This document shows, in pieces, positions 34,484-43,662 of a stretch of 64,000 bases of DNA (position 1 is the first letter of the stretch; every line of letters begins with the position of its first letter). The DNA is from Mucilaginibacter gracilis (GTDB lineage Bacteria > Bacteroidota > Bacteroidia > Sphingobacteriales > Sphingobacteriaceae): the NCBI RefSeq assembly GCF_003633615.1, contig NZ_RBKU01000001.1:4712001-4776000 (forward strand), given 5' to 3'. The translations under genes were made by a program, and so were the position numbers. Below the pieces are notes generated by a model. The model saw only the letters and a list, made by a program, of their open reading frames with translations. It did not search any database and was not told where the DNA came from.

Positions 34484-35491
34484 ATGATGGAAACTGCGCA
34501 ATTGCTGAGTGATTTTAAGCAGAAATTTGAGGATAAGTACCTTATTCTTTCAGACGTACCCTTGGGAGATGGCGGCTACGGTGCCGTTTTTCAAGCAAAA
34601 GACCTCTACCGGAACGTTATCGTGGCGATAAAGATCCATCACAACGGAGTCGCACCAGAGGGTGCTGTTCGCGGATTTGCCATTTCCTCCGTCATTAATA
34701 CACCGCACGTTGCAACGACGCATACCATTGAAAAATATGAAAGTTATGATCAAAAGAACTGCCGTGCCGTCATTTCACAGTTTGTCCCGGGCAGATCGCT
34801 CAAGAAAATATGGGCAGTTACAGATGAACAGGACGACGCAACCCGGAAAATTGTAGCCGAAGATTATGCCTTCGGTTTGGTTCCTTCGTTATTAGAGGGT
34901 TTAGCATTTTGTCATGACCGTGGTTATGGCCATGGGGACTTCCATGATGGTAATATTATGGTTTTTGCCCAAGATGTAATGGAACAATATCATTTTCATG
35001 TGGTGCTGATCGATTTTGATAATGCTTCCATTAAAGGCGAGATTTATTGTGATAATGAGCCGGAAAAAATAGCAAAGGATTACCGTCTGCTGAAAAGAGT
35101 GCTGGACAATACGCTCATGGATTGGGAATGGTTTGAATTGGTCGAAATTTTATATCATGGCTATTCAGAAACCAGGTTATTGAAAATAGCCTATACCAGG
35201 GTACTTGACTTCTTGGTTCATGCCAAGAAACATCAACTGACGCAACAGGGGATCAAAGGCTTCTTTGTAACCTTGGTCAATTCTCCATTAGGTAGAGGGA
35301 ATATTATGCCGGTTGTGACAGCGGCTAAACGCATTGCCGAGAAACGTGGAAAAAGCCTGGAATTCCAATATGCCTGGGAGGATTTCCATGAAGAAATACG
35401 AAAAGCGGAAAATTGGGATGCCGATCTGGAAATGACGATAATCGAAAATTCCGAAGTAAAAAGAAAAGTTTATAGCAAGATATTCGATTAA
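34484..35491 (+). CDS. Eukaryotic-like Ser/Thr protein kinase
   Basis: This 335-aa kinase has the Gly-rich loop LGDGGYGAVF (27-36), VAIK with Lys50, catalytic HGDFHDGN (150-157; Asp152, Asn157) and IDFDN (Asp177) in place of DFG. All key residues are present, so it should be active. There is no membrane segment or sensor domain; the C-terminal about 120 residues are helical. It is the last gene of the PIN/metallopeptidase set. Kinases of this kind occur in several antiphage systems, but this gene set is not one I recognise. Confidence 0.88.
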   Translation: MMETAQLLSDFKQKFEDKYLILSDVPLGDGGYGAVFQAKDLYRNVIVAIKIHHNGVAPEGAVRGFAISSVINTPHVATTHTIEKYESYDQKNCRAVISQFVPGRSLKKIWAVTDEQDDATRKIVAEDYAFGLVPSLLEGLAFCHDRGYGHGDFHDGNIMVFAQDVMEQYHFHVVLIDFDNASIKGEIYCDNEPEKIAKDYRLLKRVLDNTLMDWEWFELVEILYHGYSETRLLKIAYTRVLDFLVHAKKHQLTQQGIKGFFVTLVNSPLGRGNIMPVVTAAKRIAEKRGKSLEFQYAWEDFHEEIRKAENWDADLEMTIIENSEVKRKVYSKIFD

Positions 35492-35711
35492 GCCCGGGTT
35501 GTAAGGCAAGCGATGGCGCGCTGGAAAACTATTCAGCTTCGGTTTAATTGTCTGGCTAGGTATCAAGTTCCAAGAGAAAACACACTATAGCATTAACAAT
35601 TTCAGTTATTCAGCGAAAATACATTTTTATAAAGTCGCCAATACTCCTTTTTAGAATAATTGGTACAAATTTTGGTGATGATTTTTTTTCTTCATTATAA
35701 ATCATACCGCT

Positions 35712-36320
35712 ATGAAAAATAAAGAGGAAACCAAAAGGCGTTTGATCAATGCCGTAGGTGAAATATTGAAAAACGAAGGCTATAGTGCACTGAGAGTTAA
35801 TAATATCGCGAGAAAGGCTGGCGTAAACAAGAGTTTGATCTATCGCTATTTCAGGACGTTAGAATACCTAATCGAAGCGTATGTAGTTGAAAAAGATTAT
35901 TGGATGACCTTCTCAAACAGTCTGAATGATCTGATCCAAAATAACAGATCGCTGAGTTCCCAACCGCTGGTTACGCAATTGCTGCAAAATCAGTTTACCT
36001 TTTTTCTTTCCGAACCGGAAATGCAACGTTTGATCCATTGGGAACTTTCAGGGCAAAGCCGGTTAATGACCAGTATTCATAATGCCAGGGAGAGTAATGG
36101 TCAAAAACTACTGGAGATGACGGACGAACATTTCAAAAACAAAAAAATAAATTTTCGTGCGGTATCTGCTTTGCTGGTTGGTGGTATTTATTACACCATC
36201 CTGCATACCCGGTCTAACGGAGGTACGTTTTGTGACATAGATGTTAAATCTTCTGACGGGCAAAACGAAATATTAAAATCTATTGAGCAGATCGTTGAAT
36301 GGGCATATGAAAAAAGTTAG
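35712..36320 (+). CDS. TetR-family transcriptional regulator
   Basis: This 202-aa protein has the TetR N-terminal HTH: ETKRRLINAVGEILKNEGYS, then VNNIARKAGVNKSLIYRYF. An all-helical ligand-binding C-terminal domain follows. It stands alone; the 220 bases upstream after the kinase gene show no other gene. Target and ligand are unknown. Confidence 0.9.
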   Translation: MKNKEETKRRLINAVGEILKNEGYSALRVNNIARKAGVNKSLIYRYFRTLEYLIEAYVVEKDYWMTFSNSLNDLIQNNRSLSSQPLVTQLLQNQFTFFLSEPEMQRLIHWELSGQSRLMTSIHNARESNGQKLLEMTDEHFKNKKINFRAVSALLVGGIYYTILHTRSNGGTFCDIDVKSSDGQNEILKSIEQIVEWAYEKS

Positions 36321-36368
36321 GCCCTAAAATGACATCTATCGGTATCATTACAATAAAAGACTTTGCTT

Positions 36369-36608
36369 TCAGGATTTAGAATTTGGCAGAATTACGTCTT
36401 TACACACGGCTTCCAACAAATCAGATGGAGACACTTCTATAGCTAATGCAATAAGATAAAGCTCTTCCACTCTTAGATAAGTCTTAGGATTAATTGATAA
36501 TTGACTTAATCGAAAAGGGCTCAACCCTGTTTTTCTAGCTACGTCAGCCTTATTAACCGATTTTTTTGCTAAAAATAGTCCTAAGGCTGTAAGTGTTTCT
36601 TTTTGCAA
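36369..36608 (-). CDS. Small XRE-type HTH regulator
   Basis: This 79-aa protein (TTG start at 36608) has a helix-turn-helix: FLAKKSVNKADVARKTGLSP, then FRLSQLSINPKTYLRVEELY, and a helix LIALAIEVSPSDLLEAV. It resembles Cro/C1-type regulators of mobile elements. It is convergent with the TetR gene and divergent from the consensus promoter at 36659-36689, which it may control. Confidence 0.75.
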   Translation of the reverse strand: MQKETLTALGLFLAKKSVNKADVARKTGLSPFRLSQLSINPKTYLRVEELYLIALAIEVSPSDLLEAVCKDVILPNSKS

Positions 36609-36658
36609 TTCGTTTTTTTATTTAAAAATAACCTACTATCCTGTTTGTAGATAAATTA

Positions 36659-36689
36659 TTTGCATATCAGTGTAAATAGTCTATATTTG
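36659..36689 (+). promoter_or_regulatory. Consensus Bacteroidetes promoter
   Basis: TTTG (36659-36662), exactly 19 bases, and TATATTTG (36682-36689) fit TTTG-N19-TAnnTTTG. Transcription would start near 36695 and run through the inverted repeat at 36801-36913 to the 90-aa gene at 36983. Confidence 0.65.
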
Positions 36690-36800
36690 TAGATATATTC
36701 TCTATTTTTATAGTTTAATTTTAATGATGTATAGATAATTTTTACTATTTCTTAATTTTGCGAACTGCATAAAATATTTGGCGTTCGCGCTTTGAGTCTT

Positions 36801-36913
36801 GCTTGTGAAACCTGAGAAATTTCAAATGGAACAAGGCGATAAAGCGGAAGGCGCCCACGCTATAGGCGTGGCGCCCGCTTATTCGTTCCAGGGCTTCTCA
36901 GGGCCTCACAAGC
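36801..36913 (+). ncRNA. Long nested inverted repeat, putative structured leader RNA
   Basis: Four nested arms pair across 113 bases: GCTTGTGA/TCACAAGC, CCTGAGAA/TTCTCAGG, TGGAAC/GTTCCA and an inner AAGCGG...GGCGCC with GGCGCCCGCTT, capped by the ACGC/GCGT region. Unpaired linkers separate the arms, as in a folded RNA with internal loops. A further AGGGTG/CACCCT stem follows (36921-36952). It lies 105 bases after a consensus promoter. A leader RNA, small RNA or folded recombination site is possible. Confidence 0.5.
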
Positions 36914-36982
36914 GATGGGTAGGGTGTCCACGCCTATTTTGTAGATCACCCTCCAGGGCTCCATTTTAAATATTTCAATCAA

Positions 36983-37255
36983 ATGGAAGCAGAAAAATCA
37001 AACCCAGAATCTCCCGATTTCAGCACCCTAACCGGGATAATGGAACGGTTTCATCGTGTACCCTACGAACAATTTCAAAAGGAGCTAAACGATTGGTTTA
37101 CTGGTAACCTGCGGGAACAAGGAATTGACTTAAATACGCTTCAAAAAGATGGCATCATCGGCCTTCCCAACTTAATCAGTGAGATCTATCATCGTGCTGA
37201 GGTACTGCAAATCATGTCTGAAAATCAAATTAAAGGAGATCATGAAGACAAGTAA
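36983..37255 (+). CDS. Hypothetical helical protein, 90 aa
   Basis: The 90-aa product is helical: STLTGIMERFHRVPYEQFQK, NDWFTGNLREQGIDLNTLQK, then LPNLISEIYHRAEVLQIM. No family recognised; such short acidic proteins are common in Bacteroidetes conjugative elements. It is preceded by the structured repeat at 36801-36952 and followed by a terminator at 37305-37354, so it likely forms a single-gene transcript. Confidence 0.6.
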   Translation: MEAEKSNPESPDFSTLTGIMERFHRVPYEQFQKELNDWFTGNLREQGIDLNTLQKDGIIGLPNLISEIYHRAEVLQIMSENQIKGDHEDK

Positions 37256-37304
37256 ATCAAGTATCTGGCTACTGGTCATTTGTCCCCCCGAATGATCAAA
37301 GGGT

Positions 37305-37354
37305 AATGGTAACCCGGTTCCGGTTAATAGTTAAAAATTGACCGGGTTGCCATT
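37305..37354 (+). terminator. Terminator after the 90-aa gene
   Basis: AATGGTAACCCGGT (37305-37318) and ACCGGGTTGCCATT (37341-37354) form a 14-bp stem with one wobble, followed by ATGTATTTTT. Confidence 0.65.
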
Positions 37355-37400
37355 ATGTATTTTTCCCGCTTTTCTCATTTCATCCACTAACTAAACGCTC

Positions 37401-37958
37401 ATGAAAAAAATAACGATTTACATCGTACTGGCTTTGCTATGCCTGAATTTTCGGGTCAACGCGCAGCATCTCCAACCAGTTAAACCGCTTGCCATCGGGG
37501 ATACTTTGCCGGACATCCTGCTCAGCAACCTGATACATTACAAATCTACCACCGCCAAATTAGCTGCTTTTAAACGCAAAGTCATCCTGTTGGATTTCTG
37601 GGCTACCTGGTGTAGTAACTGTATAAACGGGCTACCACATATGGATTCCCTGCAAAGGCAATTCGGCGACAAATTGCAAGTATTCCTGATCAATTGTAAA
37701 AAGACAGGTGATGATCTGGACAAGATCAATGCCCTGTTCAAAAGGATTGCATTTACGCCACATCTGCCGGTGGCAGTTCAGGATACCACATGCAGTAATT
37801 ATTTCCGGTTTACCGCGCTTCCGCATTACGTCTGGATTAACCAGCAAGGCCGAATAGTCGCGATGACAGGTAAAAAGGAGGTCACGGATGCTAACGTGTC
37901 TCGCCTGATCGCCTCCGGACGGATTGACCTCCCTGTTAAGATTGACAGGGTACGCTAA
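37401..37958 (+). CDS. TlpA-like thioredoxin-fold protein
   Basis: This 185-aa protein has a signal peptide (MKKITIYIVLALLCLNFRVNAQ) and a thioredoxin fold with active site WATWCSNC and the cis-Pro loop TALPHYVWIN. TlpA/ResA proteins reduce periplasmic disulfides. It lies 34 bases before a SusC-type gene; TlpA-SusC-SusD clusters are frequent in Bacteroidota. A MauE/DoxX protein at 43105 may supply reducing power (inference). Confidence 0.9.
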   Translation: MKKITIYIVLALLCLNFRVNAQHLQPVKPLAIGDTLPDILLSNLIHYKSTTAKLAAFKRKVILLDFWATWCSNCINGLPHMDSLQRQFGDKLQVFLINCKKTGDDLDKINALFKRIAFTPHLPVAVQDTTCSNYFRFTALPHYVWINQQGRIVAMTGKKEVTDANVSRLIASGRIDLPVKIDRVR

Positions 37959-37992
37959 CACACTATATTTTTCACACTATGATGATTGCTAC

Positions 37993-40900
37993 ATGAAATT
38001 AAAATATTACCCATTCTTATGGCTTTTCCTGCTTGTTTTTACAAAGAGCGCTTTCTCCCAGGTAAAAATGATCCGTGGACAGGTCAGCTCTGCCACAGGA
38101 CAGACCCTTGCCGGGGTAACCCTCACTTTGTCGATCAGCCGTACTTCGTCGGCATCGGATACCAACGGCCATTTCAGCATCGCGATACGAAGTTCGCCTG
38201 ATACCCTGCGGATCACCTATATTGGTTATAAAACTTTACGCTTACCCGTTAGCTCCGCCACCATTTTACCGCTCCGTATCCAAATGGAACCGCTGATCAG
38301 CGAATTGAACGAAGTGGTGGTCAGTACAGGCTACCAGGATATCCCCAAAGAAAGAGCGACCGGCTCATTTTACAAACTGGATAATCAATTATTAAATCAG
38401 CGGGTCGGCAGCGATATCGTCAGCCGTCTGGATGGATTAACCAGCGGCTTGTTGATTGATAAACGTGACCCCAATCAAAGTACCATACAGATCCGCGGGC
38501 TCAGTACATTGAATTACGACGCGGCTTCACCGCTTATCGTACTGGATAATTTCCCTTATGCCGGTGATATCAATAACATCAATCCCAACGATATAGAAAG
38601 TGTAACCGTGCTGAAAGATGCCGCTGCTTCGTCAATATGGGGAGCACGGGCCGGTAATGGGGTAATCGTCATTAATACCAAAAAAGCGAAGCTGAACCAG
38701 CCCTTAAAAGTCAGCATCAACTCGAACATTACCTTATCTGCCAAACCAAACCTGTTTTCTGCAAACCAGTTATCAGTAGGCAGTTTTATTGGCTTGGAAA
38801 AATACCTGTTCGCGCAGGGCAACTACGATAACTTATTTAATGACCCTACCCACCCGCCAATATCGCAGGTCGTCGAAATTCTGCAACAACAAAAACAGGG
38901 CACGCTTTCACAGGCCCAGGCAGATGCCCGGATCAATCAGCTTGCCGGTCAGGATGTGCGGAATGATATGACCAGGTACTTATACCGCCCGGCAACTGTT
39001 CAGCAATATGCCCTGAACCTGACGGGCTCGGGTAATAACATCAGGTATCTCTTATCGGCAGGTTATGATAAAAACCTGAGTAGCCTGCAAGGTAACGGCA
39101 ACCAGCGGATTACCGTGCGTTCCAATAACGTTATTGACCTGACAAAAAGATGGCAACTGCAAACGGATGTCATTTTTACGCATACCGATGCCACTGCCAA
39201 CAGCCCCGGAGGTTATGGCAATTATAGCTTTACGGGTAACATTTCACCTTATGCCAGGCTGGTCAATTCCGATGGCACCCCGGCTGCTGTGGATCTATTT
39301 TACCGGGGACAGTACACGGATACGGCAGGCCATGGCAAGCTACTGGACTGGAAATACCGCCCCTTGCAGGAGTTAGCCAATAATGACAATACCACCACGG
39401 CGAATGATATATTATTGAATGCCGGCACATCGTACAAAGTGCTGCCCTGGCTAAGTGCAGACCTCAAATACCAATATCAGCAGTCCTGGAACAATACGAC
39501 CAACAACAATAGCCTGGCCCTTTTTTCCACCCGTGATCTGATCAACAGGTTCAGCCAGCTCACCGCTACAGGTGTAGATTATATTGTACCTAAAAACGGG
39601 ATTCTAAAAACGCGGGATGTGCTGAACAGGGCGCAGTCTTTACGCGGGCAGCTCAATGTAAATAATAACTGGGGGGACAAACATGAACTGTCTGCCATCG
39701 CAGGTGCCGAAATCAGGGAAACCCGGAGCCATATCAGCACAAGCAACCTATATGGCTACGATGCCAATACGGCAACAACAGTTGGTGTGGATTACAGCAA
39801 TCCGTATCCCACATTTGACGGCATTTACGGGAATAGTTATATTCCCGATGGCAGCAGTATTGATAATTTAACAAACAGGTTTGTTTCGGTGTATGCTAAT
39901 GCAGCTTATACCTACAACCGGAAATATACCCTGTCAGGAAGTGCCAGGCGTGATGCCTCGAATATCTTCGGTGTTAATACCAATCAGAAATGGGTGCCGC
40001 TCTGGTCTGCCGGTTTGCTCTGGCGGATCGACCAGGAGCAATTCTATAAGGTCGGCTGGTTACCGCAGCTGAGTATGCGTTTAACATACGGCGTTAGCGG
40101 CAATCTTTCCCTGACAGCTTCGGCACTGACCAAGATCCAATACAACGATCCTTCACGTTCACCCATCAACCTGCCATCAGTGGATATCCTGTCACCGCCC
40201 AATCCATACCTGCGCTGGGAACAGGTGAAGACCTGGAATGCAGGGTTTGACTTCGGTTCGGCCAACAGCCGCTTAACGGGTTCGGTTGATCTTTATAAAA
40301 AGAATGCCACTGATCTGATCAACAATGTGATACTTGACCCTACCGTCGGTATGACCGGCGCTTTGCAAAACTCGGCAGCTATTGATTCAAAAGGCTTTGA
40401 TGTGGTGCTGAACACCTTGAATGTGAACCGGGAAATCAAATGGAGGTCTACGCTTTTGGTAAACTATGTATCGTATAAAGTTTCAAAAAATCTCAATCCG
40501 CCCTCTGCGGATGGTTTAGTCAGTGACGGTAATTATATCTTTCCCGTGGTCGGCTATAATCCTTACGAAATCGTAAGCTACCAATGGGCAGGACTTGATC
40601 CCCAAACCGGTGATCCGATGGGCTATGTGAATGGTCAGGTAAGTAAGGACTACCAGGCCATCGCCAAAAATCCGGTACAGCAACAGGTTGTAAGTGGTTC
40701 GGCTCTGCCACCCTTGTTCGGAACATTCAGGAATACCGTGGACTGGCATCATTTTTCATTGGCGGTCAATATCACTTATAAGTTGGATTACTACTTCCGG
40801 CGGCCATCGCTCAATTATACCACTTTGTTTACCTATGGTACCGGATACTCGGAATACGATCAGCGCTGGATGAAACCCGGCGACGAGAAATTAACCAACG

Positions 40901-41187
40901 TTCCGTCGCTGGTCTATCCGGCTAACGCCCTGCGGGATAATTTTTATCACTATGCGGATATCAATGTGGAACGGGCCGATAATGTCAAGCTGAACGATAT
41001 TTACCTGGGATATGACTGGGTGCCGCAACATCCCATGTTGGGCTTGAAGTCAGTCCAGTTTTATCTGTACGCCAGCCAGTTGAACCTGCTGATCTGGAAA
41101 GCCAATAAATCAGGCATTGACCCGGATATTCTTTATGGGGTTAAACCGCCGGTCACTTTTTCCGCTGGCCTCAAAGTTAATCTTTAA
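37993..41187 (+). CDS. SusC/RagA-type TonB-linked outer membrane protein
   Basis: The product is about 1,064 aa. The ATG at 37993 starts a clean signal peptide (MKLKYYPFLWLFLLVFTKSA); an upstream in-frame ATG at 37924 overlaps the tlpA-like gene. Next come a CarboxypepD_reg-like domain (IRGQVSSATGQTLAGVTLTL), a plug with DIVSRLDGLTSGLLID and VLKDAAASSIWGARAGNGVI, a signature of SusC proteins, and a beta-barrel ending in VTFSAGLKVNL. It imports glycans or peptides with its SusD partner 17 bases downstream. The substrate is not deducible. Confidence 0.95.
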   Translation: MKLKYYPFLWLFLLVFTKSAFSQVKMIRGQVSSATGQTLAGVTLTLSISRTSSASDTNGHFSIAIRSSPDTLRITYIGYKTLRLPVSSATILPLRIQMEPLISELNEVVVSTGYQDIPKERATGSFYKLDNQLLNQRVGSDIVSRLDGLTSGLLIDKRDPNQSTIQIRGLSTLNYDAASPLIVLDNFPYAGDINNINPNDIESVTVLKDAAASSIWGARAGNGVIVINTKKAKLNQPLKVSINSNITLSAKPNLFSANQLSVGSFIGLEKYLFAQGNYDNLFNDPTHPPISQVVEILQQQKQGTLSQAQADARINQLAGQDVRNDMTRYLYRPATVQQYALNLTGSGNNIRYLLSAGYDKNLSSLQGNGNQRITVRSNNVIDLTKRWQLQTDVIFTHTDATANSPGGYGNYSFTGNISPYARLVNSDGTPAAVDLFYRGQYTDTAGHGKLLDWKYRPLQELANNDNTTTANDILLNAGTSYKVLPWLSADLKYQYQQSWNNTTNNNSLALFSTRDLINRFSQLTATGVDYIVPKNGILKTRDVLNRAQSLRGQLNVNNNWGDKHELSAIAGAEIRETRSHISTSNLYGYDANTATTVGVDYSNPYPTFDGIYGNSYIPDGSSIDNLTNRFVSVYANAAYTYNRKYTLSGSARRDASNIFGVNTNQKWVPLWSAGLLWRIDQEQFYKVGWLPQLSMRLTYGVSGNLSLTASALTKIQYNDPSRSPINLPSVDILSPPNPYLRWEQVKTWNAGFDFGSANSRLTGSVDLYKKNATDLINNVILDPTVGMTGALQNSAAIDSKGFDVVLNTLNVNREIKWRSTLLVNYVSYKVSKNLNPPSADGLVSDGNYIFPVVGYNPYEIVSYQWAGLDPQTGDPMGYVNGQVSKDYQAIAKNPVQQQVVSGSALPPLFGTFRNTVDWHHFSLAVNITYKLDYYFRRPSLNYTTLFTYGTGYSEYDQRWMKPGDEKLTNVPSLVYPANALRDNFYHYADINVERADNVKLNDIYLGYDWVPQHPMLGLKSVQFYLYASQLNLLIWKANKSGIDPDILYGVKPPVTFSAGLKVNL

Positions 41188-41204
41188 ACGCTAAATGACT
41201 TGAT

Positions 41205-42584
41205 ATGAAAATCTTAACGCTGCTATATAAAACAACGAAAACGAATTACCGCTTAATCCCGGTACTGCTTTTGGTGGCTATGGGTACCACAGCCTGTAAG
41301 AAATACCTGGAAGCGAAGCCCGACCAGAAAATAACAACGCCATCCACCATTGAAGACCTCGAAGGCATGCTGGATAACTATTCGGCACTGAACACGCATT
41401 ATCCTTCGGCTTCGGAGGTGAGTGCCGATAATTTTTACCTGACGGACGCGGATTATACCAGCCTGGTCGAGCGCCAGCGAAACTTTTACCTGTGGCAAAA
41501 ATTCGACGACATCGGCGGGGACTATACCGCACCATACAACAGCATTTTCTATGCGAACATCATGTTGGAAACCCTGAACAGCCTGCCGGGCAGTGATCCG
41601 GCAAAAGTAAACGAAATACGGGGAAGCGCCCTGTTCTTAAGAGGCGCTTATCATTACGCGCTGGCCCAGTTATTCGCGGTGCCCTATGATGAGCAGACAG
41701 CCGGTACCGACCTGGGCATACCCTTGCGCTTAAAATCCGACATCGCGGACCTGCCGGTTCGCTCCACAGTTGCCGCTACCTATACCTCGGTCATTAGCGA
41801 CCTGAAAGCAGCCGTTCCTTTGCTACCCGCCACACCCGTGCTGAAATACCGGCCGACCAAACCCGCGGCTTACGCGGTGCTGGCCCGTGTTTACCTGTCC
41901 ATGCGCAAATATGAGCAGGCCGGGCTTTACGCGGATTCCTGCTTGCAGCTGTATCATACGCTGATCAATTACAATACGGTCAGTGCCAGTTCCACGATAC
42001 CTTTCAAACAGTTTAATGATGAGGTGATCTATGATGCACGGACATCGCCGCCCGCGGCCTTGTCCTCTGCCAGGGCCCGCATTGATACGACGCTCTTCGG
42101 GTCCTATGCGACCAATGACCTGCGAAAGACGGTCTTTTTTAAGTCCAATACCAATGGCAGTAAAGCTTTTAAAGGAAATTATACCGGGCTGAGCAATGCT
42201 TCACTTTTTACCGGCTGCGCTACAGACGAAGTTCTGCTGATCCGGGCAGAAGCGGCTGCGAGGAACGGCAATACCCAGGCTGCCCTGAATGATCTGAATG
42301 CGCTGTTAACCACCCGCTATAAAACGGGAACCTACGTGCCGGTCACGACGAGCGATCCCGGACAACTGCTGACTTTGATCTTGCAGGAAAGGCGAAAGGA
42401 ATTGTTGTACCGGACGCTGCGCTGGACGGACCTGCGGCGGTTGAATAAGGAAGCAGGCACCGCGCAAACCCTTTACCGCAATATCGGTGGGACGAGGTAT
42501 ACACTGCAACCGGGCGGTTTACGCTATACCTTTCAGCTGGACAGGAACGCGGTTAATATCAGCGGAGTCGTACAAAACCCCTGA
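41205..42584 (+). CDS. SusD/RagB-type outer membrane lipoprotein
   Basis: This 459-aa protein has a lipoprotein signal (LLVAMGTTACKKYLEAKPDQ; lipidated Cys31). SusD features are YNSIFYANIMLETLNSLPG, EIRGSALFLRGAYHYALAQL (TPR-like helices), and the C-terminal LILQERRKELLYRTLRWTDL. It covers the SusC barrel and binds substrate. It is co-transcribed with SusC and ends at a strong hairpin at 42593-42620. Confidence 0.95.
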   Translation: MKILTLLYKTTKTNYRLIPVLLLVAMGTTACKKYLEAKPDQKITTPSTIEDLEGMLDNYSALNTHYPSASEVSADNFYLTDADYTSLVERQRNFYLWQKFDDIGGDYTAPYNSIFYANIMLETLNSLPGSDPAKVNEIRGSALFLRGAYHYALAQLFAVPYDEQTAGTDLGIPLRLKSDIADLPVRSTVAATYTSVISDLKAAVPLLPATPVLKYRPTKPAAYAVLARVYLSMRKYEQAGLYADSCLQLYHTLINYNTVSASSTIPFKQFNDEVIYDARTSPPAALSSARARIDTTLFGSYATNDLRKTVFFKSNTNGSKAFKGNYTGLSNASLFTGCATDEVLLIRAEAAARNGNTQAALNDLNALLTTRYKTGTYVPVTTSDPGQLLTLILQERRKELLYRTLRWTDLRRLNKEAGTAQTLYRNIGGTRYTLQPGGLRYTFQLDRNAVNISGVVQNP

Positions 42585-42592
42585 AAATAAAA

Positions 42593-42620
42593 CAGCGGGT
42601 TCAATAGGCTGAACCCGCTG
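42593..42620. terminator. Bidirectional terminator after susD
   Basis: CAGCGGGTTCA, ATAGGC and TGAACCCGCTG form a perfect 11-bp stem followed by CTTTT; it sits between convergent genes. Confidence 0.85.
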
Positions 42621-42644
42621 CTTTTCGTACATTGAGCGAAGGAA

Positions 42645-42968
42645 TTATTCTTTCATGTCAATATTGGCATCGCTCGGGCTGCCATTTTGCTGTGAAGCCC
42701 ACAGCGCGGATTGTTCTGAATTGAATTCACTGGTCACCGGTTGTTGTCCGGTTGGTTTGTTGGTCGCAAGGTAGACCCCGCAGACATTAGCCCCGTCACC
42801 GCAGGTCAGGTCCTGGCGCACATAATTGCTGATATTCTGAATATCAGTCTGCGCGTGGGAACTCGAAGTATAACGGTAAAAATAAGTGCTGTATTTGTGG
42901 GTAGTGGTAAATGCACTCGCACTTACAGCGATAACAATGGCCGCTAGGCCTAAAAACTGTTTTTTCAT
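42645..42968 (-). CDS. DUF6520-like small secreted protein
   Basis: This 107-aa protein has a signal peptide (MKKQFLGLAAIVIAVSASAF) and a short body containing two Cys in LTCGDGANVCGVYL. The layout fits the DUF6520 family of small exported Bacteroidota proteins. It lies 136 bases downstream of the MauE/DoxX gene on the same strand, a common pairing. Function is unknown; the Cys pair suggests a redox-active or disulfide-bonded protein. Confidence 0.75.
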   Translation of the reverse strand: MKKQFLGLAAIVIAVSASAFTTTHKYSTYFYRYTSSSHAQTDIQNISNYVRQDLTCGDGANVCGVYLATNKPTGQQPVTSEFNSEQSALWASQQNGSPSDANIDMKE

Positions 42969-43104
42969 GATGTAGCACCTTTATATCAAAAAGCACGGAA
43001 AACTTTAAATAAAATTCGGACAATTATAGCCTACTCTCTGCCAGGTTTTCGGCTGATCCTGTGCGTGATCCATGGCACCCGGTCATGGGATCCGCAATCA
43101 AAGC

Positions 43105-43536
43105 TTAGCTTTTTTGCCGTATCCTCCTTTCCCTGTACGTGAGATATAATCCGGTAAACGTCAACAGCAAAAAAAAGAGATTGAATAAAAAATGGTTTTT
43201 CCATCCCATGTGCCTGAACACGCCGCCGCAGGAACAAGGCTTTTGCGGGAAAGCCCCGGCCAATGCCAAACCGATATAAACCGTAAACACCGTCATCAGG
43301 ATAGCGGATAAAAATAAACCCGCCTTGCGGTACCCGGGATGACAAAGCAAAGCAACTGTGAGTAATTCTATGCCGGGTAAAGAATAGATGAGTATCCTGG
43401 CTGCCCAGGCAGGGAGCTGTTGCCGGTACATCTGTCCGCTGAACTCCGTAAAATCCATCAGTTTGCTGAAAGCGGTGTAGGCAAAGAGCAGGATCAGCAG
43501 AAACATAATGGCATCGGTTAAGGCAGTTGTTTTCAT
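43105..43536 (-). CDS. MauE/DoxX-family redox membrane protein
   Basis: The product is about 143 aa from the ATG at 43536; the upstream extension is Arg-rich and unlike the family. Four membrane helices are visible (DAIMFLLILLFAYTAFSKLM; ILIYSLPGIELLTVALL; GLFLSAILMTVFTVYIGLAL; FNLFFLLLTFTGLYL) with a CSCGG motif between the third and fourth. MauE-like proteins pass electrons from quinols to periplasmic thiol proteins, consistent with the TlpA-like protein nearby. Confidence 0.85.
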   Translation of the reverse strand: MKTTALTDAIMFLLILLFAYTAFSKLMDFTEFSGQMYRQQLPAWAARILIYSLPGIELLTVALLCHPGYRKAGLFLSAILMTVFTVYIGLALAGAFPQKPCSCGGVFRHMGWKNHFLFNLFFLLLTFTGLYLTYRERRIRQKS

Positions 43537-43662
43537 AGGTATGGGATCGTCAATCAAATTTAGATCCCTCCGCCTGCCGGTTAAAGCCCATCCGTCACGT
43601 GTTGCCACCTAAAAAATCACGCCTGATGTTGTTGTTTCTTCCTACAAGACGTGATCAAACGC

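Noticed and set aside
27423..35491. Reading the whole region as a type IV CBASS locus
   Set aside because: No CD-NTase, no TGT-like protein and no typical CBASS effector are encoded here; only the QueC-like and OGG-like members are shared.
12924..36320. CRISPR array or Cas genes within the defence-like island
   Set aside because: No regularly spaced direct repeats and no Cas-like proteins were found in this stretch or elsewhere in the window.
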